Origin: Gentiana macrophylla
Taxonomy: Eukaryota > Streptophyta > Magnoliopsida > Gentianales > Gentianaceae
NCBI GenBank assembly: GCA_026214975.1
Contig: CM047810.1
Location: 36,195,318 to 36,259,317, forward strand
Length of the DNA: 64,000 nt
Direction of reading: 5' to 3'
The notes below the pieces were generated by a model. It made no database searches, had not been told where the DNA came from, and saw only the letters and a program-made list of their open reading frames with translations. Both the position numbers and the translations under genes were made by a program. Shown here piece after piece: positions 54,281 through 64,000 of the stretch; within the stretch, counting starts at the first letter, position 1, and each line of letters starts with the position of its first letter.

Positions 54281-55806
54281 TGTTAAGGGTGAAATTATAT
54301 GTTTTATAGGGTTATATTTTGTGATGTTTTCCCCTTTTATTTGTATCATTTGCATAATAAGTGGTCTTTATATTAAAATATTGAGCGAACGATATTTTTA
54401 ACGGCTTAATCGCAATATCGATTTATTTATGTGATTTCATGGTTGAAATATGATTATTTGAATATCACTACAGTTTGCGATGTTTTCCATGTGTTATAGG
54501 TATGTGTATCGTGCTCAAATGATGATCAAAAGAGATAAATTTCGAGCTATAAGGATTGAAGGAAGAGATAATGATCAAGTGGAGTGAAGGAAAAAAGAGA
54601 TAAATATGAAGAAATCACCTTCAAGTCGTGTTGGACGAGCGTCCATACTCCGTCCAGAGTGGACGGGCGTTTGATGGAGTGGACGGGTCTGAGGAGCGAT
54701 TTTGATACAGAGAGTTTGGACGCTATCTGAACGGGCGTCTGAAGCAGTCTAGGGTTATCTGGACGGGCGTTCAGGATAGCGGACGAGCGTCCGTCGGCCG
54801 ACTTAGTGAAACCGACTTCGAAATCTATAAATAAGCGGCTGTTTCTCAACCTAAGGGGGGACAATTCGACATCACACAAACCCTAAACCCTAGAAGCGGC
54901 TAAGGCTGCGCGTTTTACTTCTTTTTCTCTCACTTTTATGCAACTTTAAATTAGATTAGATTAGAGCAGTCTTTATGTTCTTTTCCTGCAAAACTGTGTT
55001 GCTAAGGATGCTCAGGAGCTAAAGCTTCAATCAAACGAGAATTGTGAAGCCATCAACTTGGATTGATTTCTGTATTTCGATTATACTGTGAGTTATTTAT
55101 CCAAGGTTGTTTCTTATTTATGTTTTATCTCGTTTAATTGCGTTTATATCGGAAGATTTGCATGTATGATTATGTTTATGTTTGATGGAAGTCATGATAA
55201 ACCTTTAGATCACCATAGATAAGAATAGTCCTTAGATTTATAATAACGGAAGTTAGTAAGTCTAATCACTAGATTTGAATGTAAAAGTTGACACCTTTGA
55301 TCTTAAAACGCGTTAATCTAGCATTGGAAGATACTAGGTTAATAGATGAATTGCCTAAGGAATTAGGGTTCATGTTTAGGTAAGGTGAATCACAACCTAG
55401 ATAAATACCGCATATAATCGAGATAGGAGATCAATACATGTTGGTAGGTGGATCAATCCTCGTTTGCCTTTTATAATTTGATTTTAAATCCTTGCAACTC
55501 GGGTCTTGTTTTGCTTATTTAATTTCCTTTTTGCAATTGGTTTAGTTTAGTTAATAAGTTCGTTACCTGTATCCTTCCTAGCATTGGTGTTCAGCCTCTG
55601 TCTAGTTTTATTTTCTGCAATCTTTGTTTAGATTAGTCCACTGTTGAGTGTAGTTCGTGACATAGTTAGTTAAAACAAAAGCTAGGATTAACAACAGTCT
55701 AGTTCCCCGTAAGATCGACCCGGCATAGCCTCTATACTACGATCCTTGCACTTGAGGTTAACCGGTTTTATTACTTGTTTATTTCGTATTAATAAAATCT
55801 GTGACA
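54281..55806 (+). repeat. 3' LTR of element E (1526 bp)
   Basis: Nearly identical to the 5' LTR. Differences include loss of a few bases in one dyad (54684-54692, GGACGGG-TCTGAGG) and scattered single changes. Dyads are at 54632-54795, TATA at about 54826-54834. Confidence 0.95.
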
Positions 55807-55811
55807 GTACA

Positions 55812-56084
55812 CCTGAGCAAAATGGTATTGTTGAAAGAAAACATCAGCATCTACTGAATATTGCAAGAGGTTTGAGGTTCCAGAGTAATCTACCAATTGG
55901 ATATTGGGGATTTTGTCATTTACATGCTGTTAAACTAATTAATGCTACCCCTACACCACTGCTGAAAGAAAGCACTCCACATGAAATTCTTTATGGCACC
56001 AAACCAAATTATTCTGTGTTTAAAGTTTTTGGTTGCTTAGTTTTTTCATGCACACTTCAGCAATATAAAACAAATTTGACTTAA
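55812..56084 (+). pseudogene. Integrase of element F, C-terminal half
   Basis: Resumes after E with TPEQNGIVERKHQHLLNIAR, supplying the catalytic Glu (codon at about 55832), then LPIGYWGFCHLHAVKLINAT and the LYGTKPNYSVFKVFGCL block that ends copia integrase. Frame break after 56084. Confidence 0.9.
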
Positions 56085-56221
56085 GATGTAGAACTTGTGT
56101 CTATCTTGGGAATTCAACCACCTCCAAGGGTGCTATTCTCTTAGATATTACCATCAAAGATATCTTTGTTGCTAGGAATACTCAATTCCATGAAACTTAC
56201 TTTCCCTTTTTTCAGCAGGTC

Positions 56222-57480
56222 TTGGGAATGCCTAGATATCTTGCTGACATGCATGTTCCTTTACCAGTAATGGACAGTTTTGATGACCTGCTGAGTGTGT
56301 CAGCAGACCAACCAGCAATGGGATCAACAGAAGCTGATGCATTCAATAAAATGCATGAACCAGTGAATCAGGCACCTGAACCCACACAACCAAGAAGGTC
56401 CACAAGAACAAGGAAATCACAAACCTTTTACCAACGGGGTGCTCATAATGTTCAGCAGACTCCAAGTCTGCGGAGTGCAGTAATGAGTCTGGACAACCTC
56501 TCAGCAGACTATGCCAGATTCATTAAAGCTATTGATGTTGTTAAGGAGCCTAAGACCTAAAATCAAGCCATCAAGCATGATGAATGGAAAGAGGCAATGA
56601 ATAAAGAAATTGAAGCTTTACAAAAGACTTACACATGGGAGTTAGTTGATCTGCCCGTAGGCAAAAAACCTATTGGGTGCAAATGGGTGTACAGAATCAA
56701 ATACAACCCTGATGGATCAATTGAAAGATATAAAGTTACATTAGTAGCAAAAGGCTACACTCAAACATATAGGATTGATTATCAAGAAACTTTCTTATAC
56801 CAGTTGTCGAGATCAGTATAGTTAGAGCCTTACTTGCAGCAGCAGCAGCCCACAATTGGCACCTACATCAGATGGATGTTAATATTACTTTTTTACATGG
56901 AGATTTGCATGAAGAAGTATACATGCAGTTACCTCCAGGCTGTGCAGCAACCAAACCAAATCAAGTTTGCAGGCTTACTAAGTCATTATATGGCCTCAAA
57001 CAAGCCACCAGACAATAGAATTGCAAGTTGACTGAATCTTTAGAGGCTAAAGGATTCACTCAATCCAAAAATGATCACAGTTTGTTTACCAAAGGGTCAG
57101 GACAGTCCTTTATTGCTTTACTAGTCTATGTTGATGACATCATAGCAGCAAGCCCCAGTGAAGGATTGATTCATCAAGTAAAGGATGCTCTGCATCAGTA
57201 GTTTACCATCAAAGATCTTGGAAGATTGAGATATTTCCTAGGCATTGAAACTACCAGATGTACACACGGCATATCCATTTCACAAAGAAAATACACACTT
57301 AACCTCCTAGAAGAATCTGAATTTTTGGGAGTCAAACCTGCTAAGACACCTATGGAGTCCAAGCAGACCTTACAACATGGTGACTCACCACTTTTAGAAG
57401 ACAACATTGCATACAGATCCTTAGTAGGTAAATTAATTTACCTCACTTTCACCAGACCAAACATTGCCTTTGAAGTATAA
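56222..57480 (+). pseudogene. Linker and reverse transcriptase of element F, degraded
   Basis: 56222-56560 is the variable linker ending in RRSTRTRKS. RT starts at 56580 with WKEAMNKEIEALQKTYTWEL, CKWVYRIKYNPDGSIERYK and an altered LVAKGYTQ...DYQET. After stops, the catalytic YVDD (57127-57138, LLVYVDDIIAAS) and DLGRLRYFLGIETTRC-YRSLVGKLIYLTFTRPNIAF follow. The copia order is complete, but at least five stops or frameshifts interrupt it. Confidence 0.85.
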
Positions 57481-57559
57481 CAACTAAGTCAATTTCTGGA
57501 CACTACTACTGAAAACCATATGAAGGCAGCCTATAGACTGCTGAGATAATTGAAGATCA

Positions 57560-58089
57560 ATCCTGGCTAAGGCATCTTTTTCCCAGCAGACAATAATCTT
57601 CTACTTAAGGGTTCTATAGATAGTGATTGGGCAGGCTGTCCTGAAACAAGAAGATCAGTATCAGGTTACATGATGTTTCTAGGAGATGCTCCAATCTCCT
57701 GGAAGGCAAAGAAACAAACAACTATTGCTAGAAGTTCATCAGAGGCTGAGTACAGGTCCATGGCAAAGGCAGTTTGTGAAATCCAATAGCTTATCTACAT
57801 ACTATAGGATTTACAAGTTCCAGTCCAGTTGCTTGTTGTCCTATTTTGTGATAATGCCAGTGCAATGCATATTGCCCACAATCCCGTTTTCCATGAGAGA
57901 ACCAAACATATTGAAATTGACTGTCATATTGTGAGAGACAAGGTCAAATCAGGACTCATCAAACTTCTTCCAGTGAATACCAAAGAACAAATTGCTGACA
58001 TCCTCACCAAAGCCTTAGATGCACCTATTTTCTCTTATCTACTAGACAAATTGGGAGTTTCAAAGATCTTTCAGACTTCAAGTAGCTGA
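57560..58089 (+). pseudogene. RNase H of element F, degraded
   Basis: Contains [20 protein letters not shown] (catalytic Asp), [20 protein letters not shown] (catalytic Glu) and, after two stops, [31 protein letters not shown], then the ADILTKAL end. Stop at 58089. All copia RNase H blocks are in order. Confidence 0.9.
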
Positions 58090-58127
58090 TGGGAATGCTG
58101 AGTGCAAATTGTTCATGAACCACTCAT

Positions 58128-58139
58128 AGCTTGAGGGGG
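58128..58139 (+). other. Polypurine tract of element F
   Basis: AGCTTGAGGGGG precedes the 3' LTR start TGTTACCG. It is flanked by two copies of a 22-bp LTR-head sequence (58084 and 58153). Confidence 0.8.
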
Positions 58140-58638
58140 TGTTACCGTATAGAAGCTGATGGGAATGCTGAGTGCACTCTGCTGATCAATCGAAGATATC
58201 AGCAGCCTGTTGACAGCATAAGGATCTGCAGCCTGCTGACATTACGAAGACTCAACAACCTGCTGATCAGTATGATATAGTGTAGAAAACGGTTATTTAG
58301 TTATAATCTGCTATAACCGTTTGTAACTTACTTCTAACTGATTCATGAGGTTTATGATGTTATAAATACCCTATGATCAGCCACATTGCACTTGTAACTT
58401 TCCATGATCAATAATAATTCCGAAGACTCAGCAACCTGCTGATCAGTTTGATATAGTGTAGAAAACGGTTATTTAGTTAAAATCTGTTATAACCGTTTGT
58501 AACTTACTTCTAACTGATTCATGAGGTGTATGATGTTATAAATACCCTATGATCAGCCACATTGCACTTGTAACTTTCCATGATCAATAATAATTCCGTA
58601 TTTTATTTTGTTTATTTGTAATTCTACAATCTTCATCA
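58140..58638 (+). repeat. 3' LTR of element F with internal 176-bp duplication (499 bp)
   Basis: Same ends as the 5' LTR. It is 168 bp longer, mostly because a segment holding the inverted repeat and the TATA box is present twice (about 58262-58437 and 58438-58613, period 176). The enclosing stem around TATA is damaged here (ACCCTATGA in place of ACCTCATGA). Confidence 0.85.
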
Positions 58639-59548
58639 TATACATGTCTTGAAATTACAAGGTGAATCCTTTAGAACCTGATCCACGCATGAATTTTAAT
58701 CACCTGAACTTCATCTCGATCATGCACTCATGGACTTGTCATATGAAATCTCCAACACAACCTAGAGTTTCTTGTCAGACAGATTCCTTCCCAGTTAGAA
58801 AGTTTTAGTTGTCTCCTAACAATTGTGTCAGCATCAACAGAACCAGTTTTCCTAACCATGTCTGGGTTGTTGGAAGGAGTGCCTGAAAGATTAGGGTGAT
58901 ACACTTAATGTGTGACACACGCGAGGATTAAGTTTATGGTGATACACTTGAACTATTAGTCCGTGGTTAACTTAATCAAAGTATAGGTTCTATTGATTAA
59001 ACCACCATTACTGCGCCTAGAACACTTTATGGTGTGACCGTCTTATCCGGATCGTCGATATTGGTTATCTAAGTGAGGCATTTATATATGATGTAGTTAT
59101 ATAGGACTAGACCGATTTAATATGTATTTATCATATAATTCTGTGATTGAGAAATCTTATTAAATCACAATATGATCATATATGGATTAACCTTAATCCT
59201 GAAGGGATTGCAGACTCCTGCTTGTTTCAAGATGGAGTTTGATGTGCTCGTTAGGGATTGCTAAGAGACTCGGTCCAAATCACTTTTACGCTAGCACTAT
59301 TTAGGAATGAGTAAGGAGTGTGTATTTCACAGATACATAGTCCATTCCTTCCCACGTGAAGTAGAAAGACAATCCCCTTATTTGTTGATCCTAGGAACTG
59401 ATCGATCGGCCGAGTTCATATTGGTTATGAAGTAATTGATCACTAATGGGTTAATGTTAAATAAAGATAAGGAGTAATGAAGAAGGTTTACGGAAACATT
59501 CCTGCTTCATTGCGGATAGTCAATGGAGGGTTAGTCTGTATGTAATGA
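58639..59548. repeat. Flank of F: retroelement debris and repeat shared with 22960-23215
   Basis: No coding. 58910-59130 resembles 22960-23215 (GTGTGACCGTCTTATCCG region). A TGTTGGAAG sequence near 58868 could be the start of an old LTR, but I could not find a matching end. Confidence 0.4.
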
Positions 59549-60130
59549 TTATATCAATGTACACTTATTGACTCGACATATTGATGCCTGGTGGGCCCGG
59601 CAATCACTAAATGGTGATGCTCTCCATATTGCCTGAGTATAATCACAGCCAAATAGAACATGATACATTGTCTCTCTCACATTTTTACAGGCCAAATACA
59701 GACCATCACCAAGACGACTCTTATGAAGATTCTCGCTAATCGGCAAACACTCCTGTAAACAACTCTAGATAAAATGCTGAACTCATGGAGCTACTACCAC
59801 CCTCCAAACATCCCTCTAGATGCTATCAACCATTGTAGAAGATGAGGTGGAGTGCATCCCCCCTCTGAGACTCAAGGCAAGAAAATAGCCTGATTCACCG
59901 TATACCGACCCTTTCGGTCATAGTGTCAGATCCGTCTGTCGGTATGAGAGCTACCTGCTATCGGAGTCTGAATGATCACATCCACCTCCCAAGGCTGAAA
60001 GTCATGCATAAGGAGAGGCATGTTCCACTATCGCTGATCGGGTAGCATTAGATCACTTACATTACAATCTGTCGGCAATGGATGAGAAGCATGGGCAATA
60101 CGAAAGGAAGGCGGCAATGAGACCCATGCA
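59549..60130 (-). pseudogene. LINE fragment (zf-RVT region)
   Basis: 59746-59549 reads LPISENLHKSRLGDGLYLAC, then CKNVRETMYHVLFGCDYTQAIW, the zf-RVT motif of plant LINEs. Upstream on the minus strand to about 60130, frames with stops give the usual preceding blocks (a 'DRR-W-x-x-x-G-x-YTV' segment and a 'VAPWVQHFIW'-like segment). It is a different family from the LINE at 1.3-19.6 kb. No ends found. Confidence 0.75.
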
Positions 60131-60301
60131 TCATGGAAAACATAGATTGAGCTCATATCACCAATCTGTCAACGCATCCCTATTTATCAAAGTACTCTCT
60201 ATTGATCTTTATATATGCCGATATCAAAGTACTCCCTATGTATCTTTTCATCATTTGCAAGTATCATAAAGTAATTTCAAGTCATCACAGGCTTACTTGA
60301 A

Positions 60302-60545
60302 GATAACTTTATGATCTTGATTTCTCAAAGTTTGCAACTCTGAGTTTGAGCCCTCGTTCTTTAGATCTTCAATATTTACGACCGGGTCTAACTCATCAGC
60401 TTTCATTCTTTTAGATGTATCTTTGATTGCATATGAAGACCTATAGGATTTCTATTACAATGCTTGTCTGATTGAACCTATACAATAATCAAACTCTAGT
60501 AAATCCTTTACATAGATCAAATCCTATACATGTTGAATTTATTTA
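60302..60545. repeat. Dispersed repeat shared with 37695-37930
   Basis: Direct-orientation second copy of the repeat described at 37695, about 85-90% alike by eye. Confidence 0.7.
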
Positions 60546-61561
60546 TGTATGTTAAATGCTATAACTGTTATGTAATCAGGTAGTGTTAGTTGTGAGCTTA
60601 TATTTCATGCCTTGCCTCCATTGACACCTATGGATTTTCATATATGCAGAGAACTTGAAACTTTACCGTGGTACTAGTTAGTGGTTTAGTTCCGTTTGAT
60701 GTCTATTTCATTTTTGAGCTTCTAAGCTCACATGTTATTTTAATATCTTACAGATGATTAGCTTTAGTAGTAACATGAGAATGAGGAGAGGAGTGGCACT
60801 TGCTCATACTTCTCCCATTTCAATGGACTATTCTTGGATACATGGCATCTTCAACGATTACATTAACTTTCACGAGTTCAGAGTCATCTTCATAATCCAC
60901 TATGTAGAAGTTGTAAATAGTAGTATGATAGTAGAAGTGATATGCATTTGAATCAAAATATGAAACTTTAGTAGTAATGACTTTGAAATATTATACATAC
61001 AAAGATGCTTTAATTATGTATCGGGATATATTGTAGTAGGACGACTCTTTATTGTTCAGCTTCTGCAGTTATTCTTATAACTGATCCTTTCGAGACTACG
61101 TGATTCAAGAATTTTGTTACAGTATTCTCGAGTAATGATCCAATGTTCTGAATTGGAAAATTGTGTGGATTTTCTGGTTTTGTCATTACATTAATAGATA
61201 TCAAGACGGCAGTCTCAACTTTTTGGAAAATTGATATGGAAAATGATATATGCACTACATAAATGTGTAGTGCACAAACCACTACAACTTGATATCCATT
61301 GATTAAAATGATTAAATATTTATTGTGATGGGTCCCAACAAAATAGTAGTATTGATTGTGTTGTGTAAGATGTTGTGATACAAAAAATAGTAAATGTATC
61401 ACTACTCAATTGATAAGGTCATATTATGCATAAGTAATGGATAAATAGGTGGTCATGGTGTGCCATTTTGGTAGGGAAATTCTTATTTGAAGACTCCAAC
61501 ATAGAGGATAGATAATGTGGATTATTTTAGACCATAAAGTTTCATTCCACAAAAAAATTAT
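60546..61561. other. Intergenic, one possible unidentified exon
   Basis: Mostly AT-rich with no recognised gene. On the minus strand, 61222-61049 is open for about 57 codons after a plausible AG acceptor (CCAAAAAG) and ends with a stop after AEAEQ. The sequence (TKPENPHNFPIQNIGSLLEN...) looks protein-like, but I do not recognise it. Confidence 0.25.
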
Positions 61562-61956
61562 GGGAAATTAGGGATAAGGACACAATCTGAAATATTATTA
61601 AGCAACATGACAACTACATATTTTTATAGGAGAGAAGACAATCTGCATAATTTTTATAATGAGAAGAACAAACAATGAATCCCAAAATCAATGAATCTCC
61701 TAGTGAATCCCAAATCGGTGAATTTCGACGATGAATTTTGACATGATGAATTCAAAATCGGTGAATCCCGACAATGAATTTTGAAAATTAGTGAATTTCG
61801 ACAAATGAATTTCGGCAGAATGAATTTAAATAATGAATTTCGAACACAAGTGAATTTCGATAGTGGATAAATAGTTTTGTCTTTATCAAAAAGCTTTCAA
61901 AAATCGTCCCTTCTACTTAATTGATGAAATATTTTTGTCATTCTCTCGCCATTCCC
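61562..61956. mobile_element. Mutator-like MITE, copy 2 (395 bp)
   Basis: Same length, ends and GTGAATTT-rich core as 21210-21604. The flanks AAAAAATTAT (61552-61561) and ATAAAATTAT (61957-61966) match at 9 of 10. The core is rearranged relative to copy 1. Confidence 0.75.
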
Positions 61957-61966
61957 ATAAAATTAT

Positions 61967-62794
61967 ATGATCCAAAATATATAACATGAATTACTCTTCA
62001 TGTTGGAGTCTCCAAGTAAAAACTTACCATTTAGGTAAGCCACAAGAGAAAAATGACACAACTACCGACAAATCCATTTGGAAAGAGTCCGACACACGCA
62101 AAAGAAAATCCAATTGACGTGAAAGTAATACTAAAATATTGTAATACGAAATATAAAGGTTTATAATAAAATATATAAAAAAATTTAACCATTGCGTGGA
62201 AACGCCACTTTAACCAAAATCAAGCATGTTCTGCCAGCTTCTAAAAGTTCAGATAACAGCAGAGAATAAAACAAAAAGGACACATTTAATTAACCTTTCG
62301 TTAAAAATTGTTTGAGAGTTATTCTATTTATGTATGTCTAAAATTAAGTCTCATAATTAATATTTAGACTAAAAGGTTTTTCTTGAATTTCTAAAACGCT
62401 CAAGTAACAATATTTATTAAGAAGTTTAAGGATAATATAATAATGACATAATTGTAAAGTATTCATGTTTTTAATGACTAGACAAGCTAACAAATGATGT
62501 TTCATTAAATTTTTAGAGCTGCAATGTCAAAAAAATTGAGACGAAGGGAGTAGTATATCAGAGTCGATATACTTAGGCAATACATTTGAAAAAAATTAAC
62601 TTTAAAAATGTCGAAATTTGTTTTCTATCTTTTTACACTCAAATTTTATGTATAAATTCGATTTCGAATAATTAAATTTCACACTGATGTTCTAAAAATT
62701 TGATCGACCTTTATGTGTAAATTCGATTATTTCACACTGAAGTCCTAAAAATTGAATCGACCGTTGTGCCAACGGTAGCGCTAAATATCTAGTG

Positions 62795-62798
<4 letters not shown>
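61967..62798. other. AT-rich intergenic DNA, no gene
   Basis: No coding seen. A short piece near 62545 (GACGAAGGGAGTA) looks like one end of a Stowaway MITE, but no partner end is visible. Confidence 0.35.

Positions 62799-62876
<78 letters not shown>
62799..62876. repeat. (AT)n microsatellite
   Basis: About 78 bp of uninterrupted AT, forming the left boundary of the recognisable copia fragment. Confidence 0.95.
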
Positions 62877-62879
<3 letters not shown>

Positions 62880-62883
62880 CACT

Positions 62884-64000
62884 TTGCGATACAAAACAAC
62901 ACTTTTGGCATCTTCAAGTGCAGCAGATTATGCCAGTCTAGAAGAGAAAGCATATTCAACCATCATGTTGTGCTTATCTGATGATGTTATCACTGAGGTT
63001 GCTGAGGAAGACACCGCAGCCAAGTTGTGGAAAAAGCTTGAAAGCTCAGATATGACCAAGTCACTGACCAACAAGTTGTTGTTGAAACAGAGGTTGTTCA
63101 GTTTGAAGATGCATGAAGGGAGTCCATTGAGGGAACATCTGGACCAAATTAACACAATATTGCTTGATTTAAGGAATATTGATGTTAAAATTGAAGATGA
63201 AGATGCACCCTAATCCTGTTGGTGTCACTACCGCATCATATGAAAACTTTGTGCGCCTTTCATAGTTGGAAAGGATACAGAGAGCTTTGGAGGATGTAAG
63301 GTCCGCTTACATGCCAGGGAGCTTAGACACAAGGTCAGTGCAGTGAGATAATCAGTCAGTCTTTGGGCTAGTAGCTAGCAAACAATAGTGGAAAAGATAT
63401 GGACGAAGAAGAAAAAGAAGTCGGTGTCCAAAGGTCCTAAGTCTACTGATGTCTCAGAATTCTCAGAAGGAGCGGGGACATTGGAAGTCCAATTGTCCAA
63501 GGAAGAAGAAACAGCAGGAAGGCAATTCTGGCACAACAACCTTTGGCTACCGAGCAATCTGATGAGGATCTGGTTCTAGTTGCAGGGGATTCTACACACC
63601 ACAATGATGTGTGGATACTTCATTCTGGAGCATCCTACCATATTTGTCCAAACATAGAGTGGTTTTCTACTTATGAGCAGATAGATGGTGGTCAAATCTA
63701 TATGGCCAACAACAAGGTCTCAGAAGTTGTGGAACTGGCTCGATAAAGTTAAGGACAGAGGGATGGTAAATTTTGTACACCAAGGATGTAAGACATGTTC
63801 CACAGATGACCAAGAATTTGGTATCTCTCGATCTCACCTGACAAAGAAAGGGTTCAATTTCAAGGGTGAAGGTGGACAAATTTGAATGTCTTTAAAGATT
63901 CGATTGTAGTCCTCAAAGGCATCAAGAGGGAACCTTGTATATATTACAAGGATCTCATCAGATCTCGCATCATCTTCACAGTTGCATCCTCAATGATTCA
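62884..64000 (+). pseudogene. Copia retrotransposon fragment (gag, protease, pre-integrase), runs off the window
   Basis: 62884-63213 is gag: SLTNKLLLKQRLFSLKMHEG and LDLRNIDVKIEDEDAP are typical of the Tnt1-like group. A CCHC region follows in another frame near 63465-63530 (GHWKSNCPRKKK). The protease frame 63543-63746 has DVWILHSGASYHICPNIEWF, in which the catalytic Asp of DSGA is His, so the enzyme would be inactive. The GAG-pre-integrase start follows in broken frames (KDVRHVP-type, about 63775 onward). The 5' side stops at the AT microsatellite; no LTR is visible. Confidence 0.8.

Larger units (their letters stand above)
41392..55806 (+). mobile_element. Element E: Athila-type Ty3 retrotransposon (14.4 kb)
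   Basis: LTRs at 41392-42927 and 54281-55806, exact 5-bp duplication GTACA (41387-41391, 55807-55811), an intact Asp-tRNA-type primer site, gag, protease, RT, RNase H, integrase, an env-like ORF and the Athila polypurine tract. The two LTRs differ at only a handful of positions and small indels, so the insertion is comparatively young. Even so, the ORFs have frameshifts in gag, protease, RT and integrase. It is the longest coherent element in the window. Confidence 0.95.
38897..58638 (+). mobile_element. Element F: copia retrotransposon split by Athila element E
   Basis: The LTRs at 38897-39227 and 58140-58638 are flanked by TATAT / TATAC (one mismatch). Primer site, gag, protease, integrase, RT, RNase H and a polypurine tract follow in copia order. 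E (41392-55806, plus its duplicated GTACA) interrupts the integrase. Without E, F is about 5.3 kb, normal for copia. Many stops in gag and RT show F was already decaying, or has decayed since. Confidence 0.9.

Noticed and set aside
62480..62560. GACGAAGGGAGTA near 62545 as a second Stowaway MITE
   Set aside because: Only one terminal repeat is visible; no matching end or TA-bounded partner was found.

Overview
The window looks like transposon-filled intergenic DNA from a flowering plant, most likely a eudicot. The evidence is AT-rich sequence, one exon of a plant housekeeping gene with a GT donor, plant-type LTR retrotransposons (copia with an initiator-Met primer site, Athila/Tat-like Ty3 elements), a plant L1-type LINE with a terminal RNase H, and plant MITEs (Stowaway, hAT, Mutator-like). 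I see no rRNA, tRNA or CRISPR. The only convincing host coding sequence is exon 1 of a DUF662/RAB6-interacting-golgin-like gene on the minus strand at 287-538. Everything else I can name is mobile or mobile-derived, and nearly all of it is broken.

Layout. (1) 1-1340: host exon, its upstream DNA and a short SINE. (2) About 1340-19640: one minus-strand LINE of about 6 kb, inflated by a 978-bp tandem triplication, by a solo LTR (4476-6403) and by an LTR element, here called K (10657-19072). K itself carries a truncated minus-strand Ty3 element, D (about 15.4-17.8 kb). (3) 19.9-22.9 kb: a cluster of small insertions (LINE tail, hAT MITE, two Mutator-like elements, Stowaway). (4) 23228-36682: a Tat-like Ty3 element, G, with gag on the plus strand, an antisense ORF near the 3' LTR, no recognisable pol, and three solo LTRs (A, B, C) inserted in it. 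(5) 36.7-38.9 kb: Sirevirus-type copia debris. (6) 38897-58638: a copia element, F, split inside its integrase by a 14.4-kb Athila element, E (41392-55806). (7) 58.6-64 kb: LINE debris, repeats shared with earlier parts of the window, a second copy of the Mutator-like MITE, and the 5' part of another copia element running off the end.

Target-site duplications fix most of this nesting: GTAAC (K), ATATC/ATGTC (solo LTR in the LINE), TTAGC (A), TCAGC (B), GTCAT (C), GTACA (E), TATAT/TATAC (F), 17 bp (SINE), 15 bp (LINE tail) and about 10 bp (Mutator-like MITE). Removing the insertions gives a LINE near 6 kb and a copia element near 5.3 kb, both normal lengths for their families.

The most interesting signal is regulatory. 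All five Athila/Tat-like LTR types (A-E) carry short dyad motifs with a 2-nt spacer roughly 30-110 bp upstream of the TATA box. There are two classes: CTCGGT-NN-ACCGAG in A, B and D, and NNACG-AG-CGTNN in C and E. In E the motif is also clustered in the gag leader and again just upstream of a TATA box ahead of the env-like ORF, which suggests a second, internal promoter built on the same plan as the LTR promoter.
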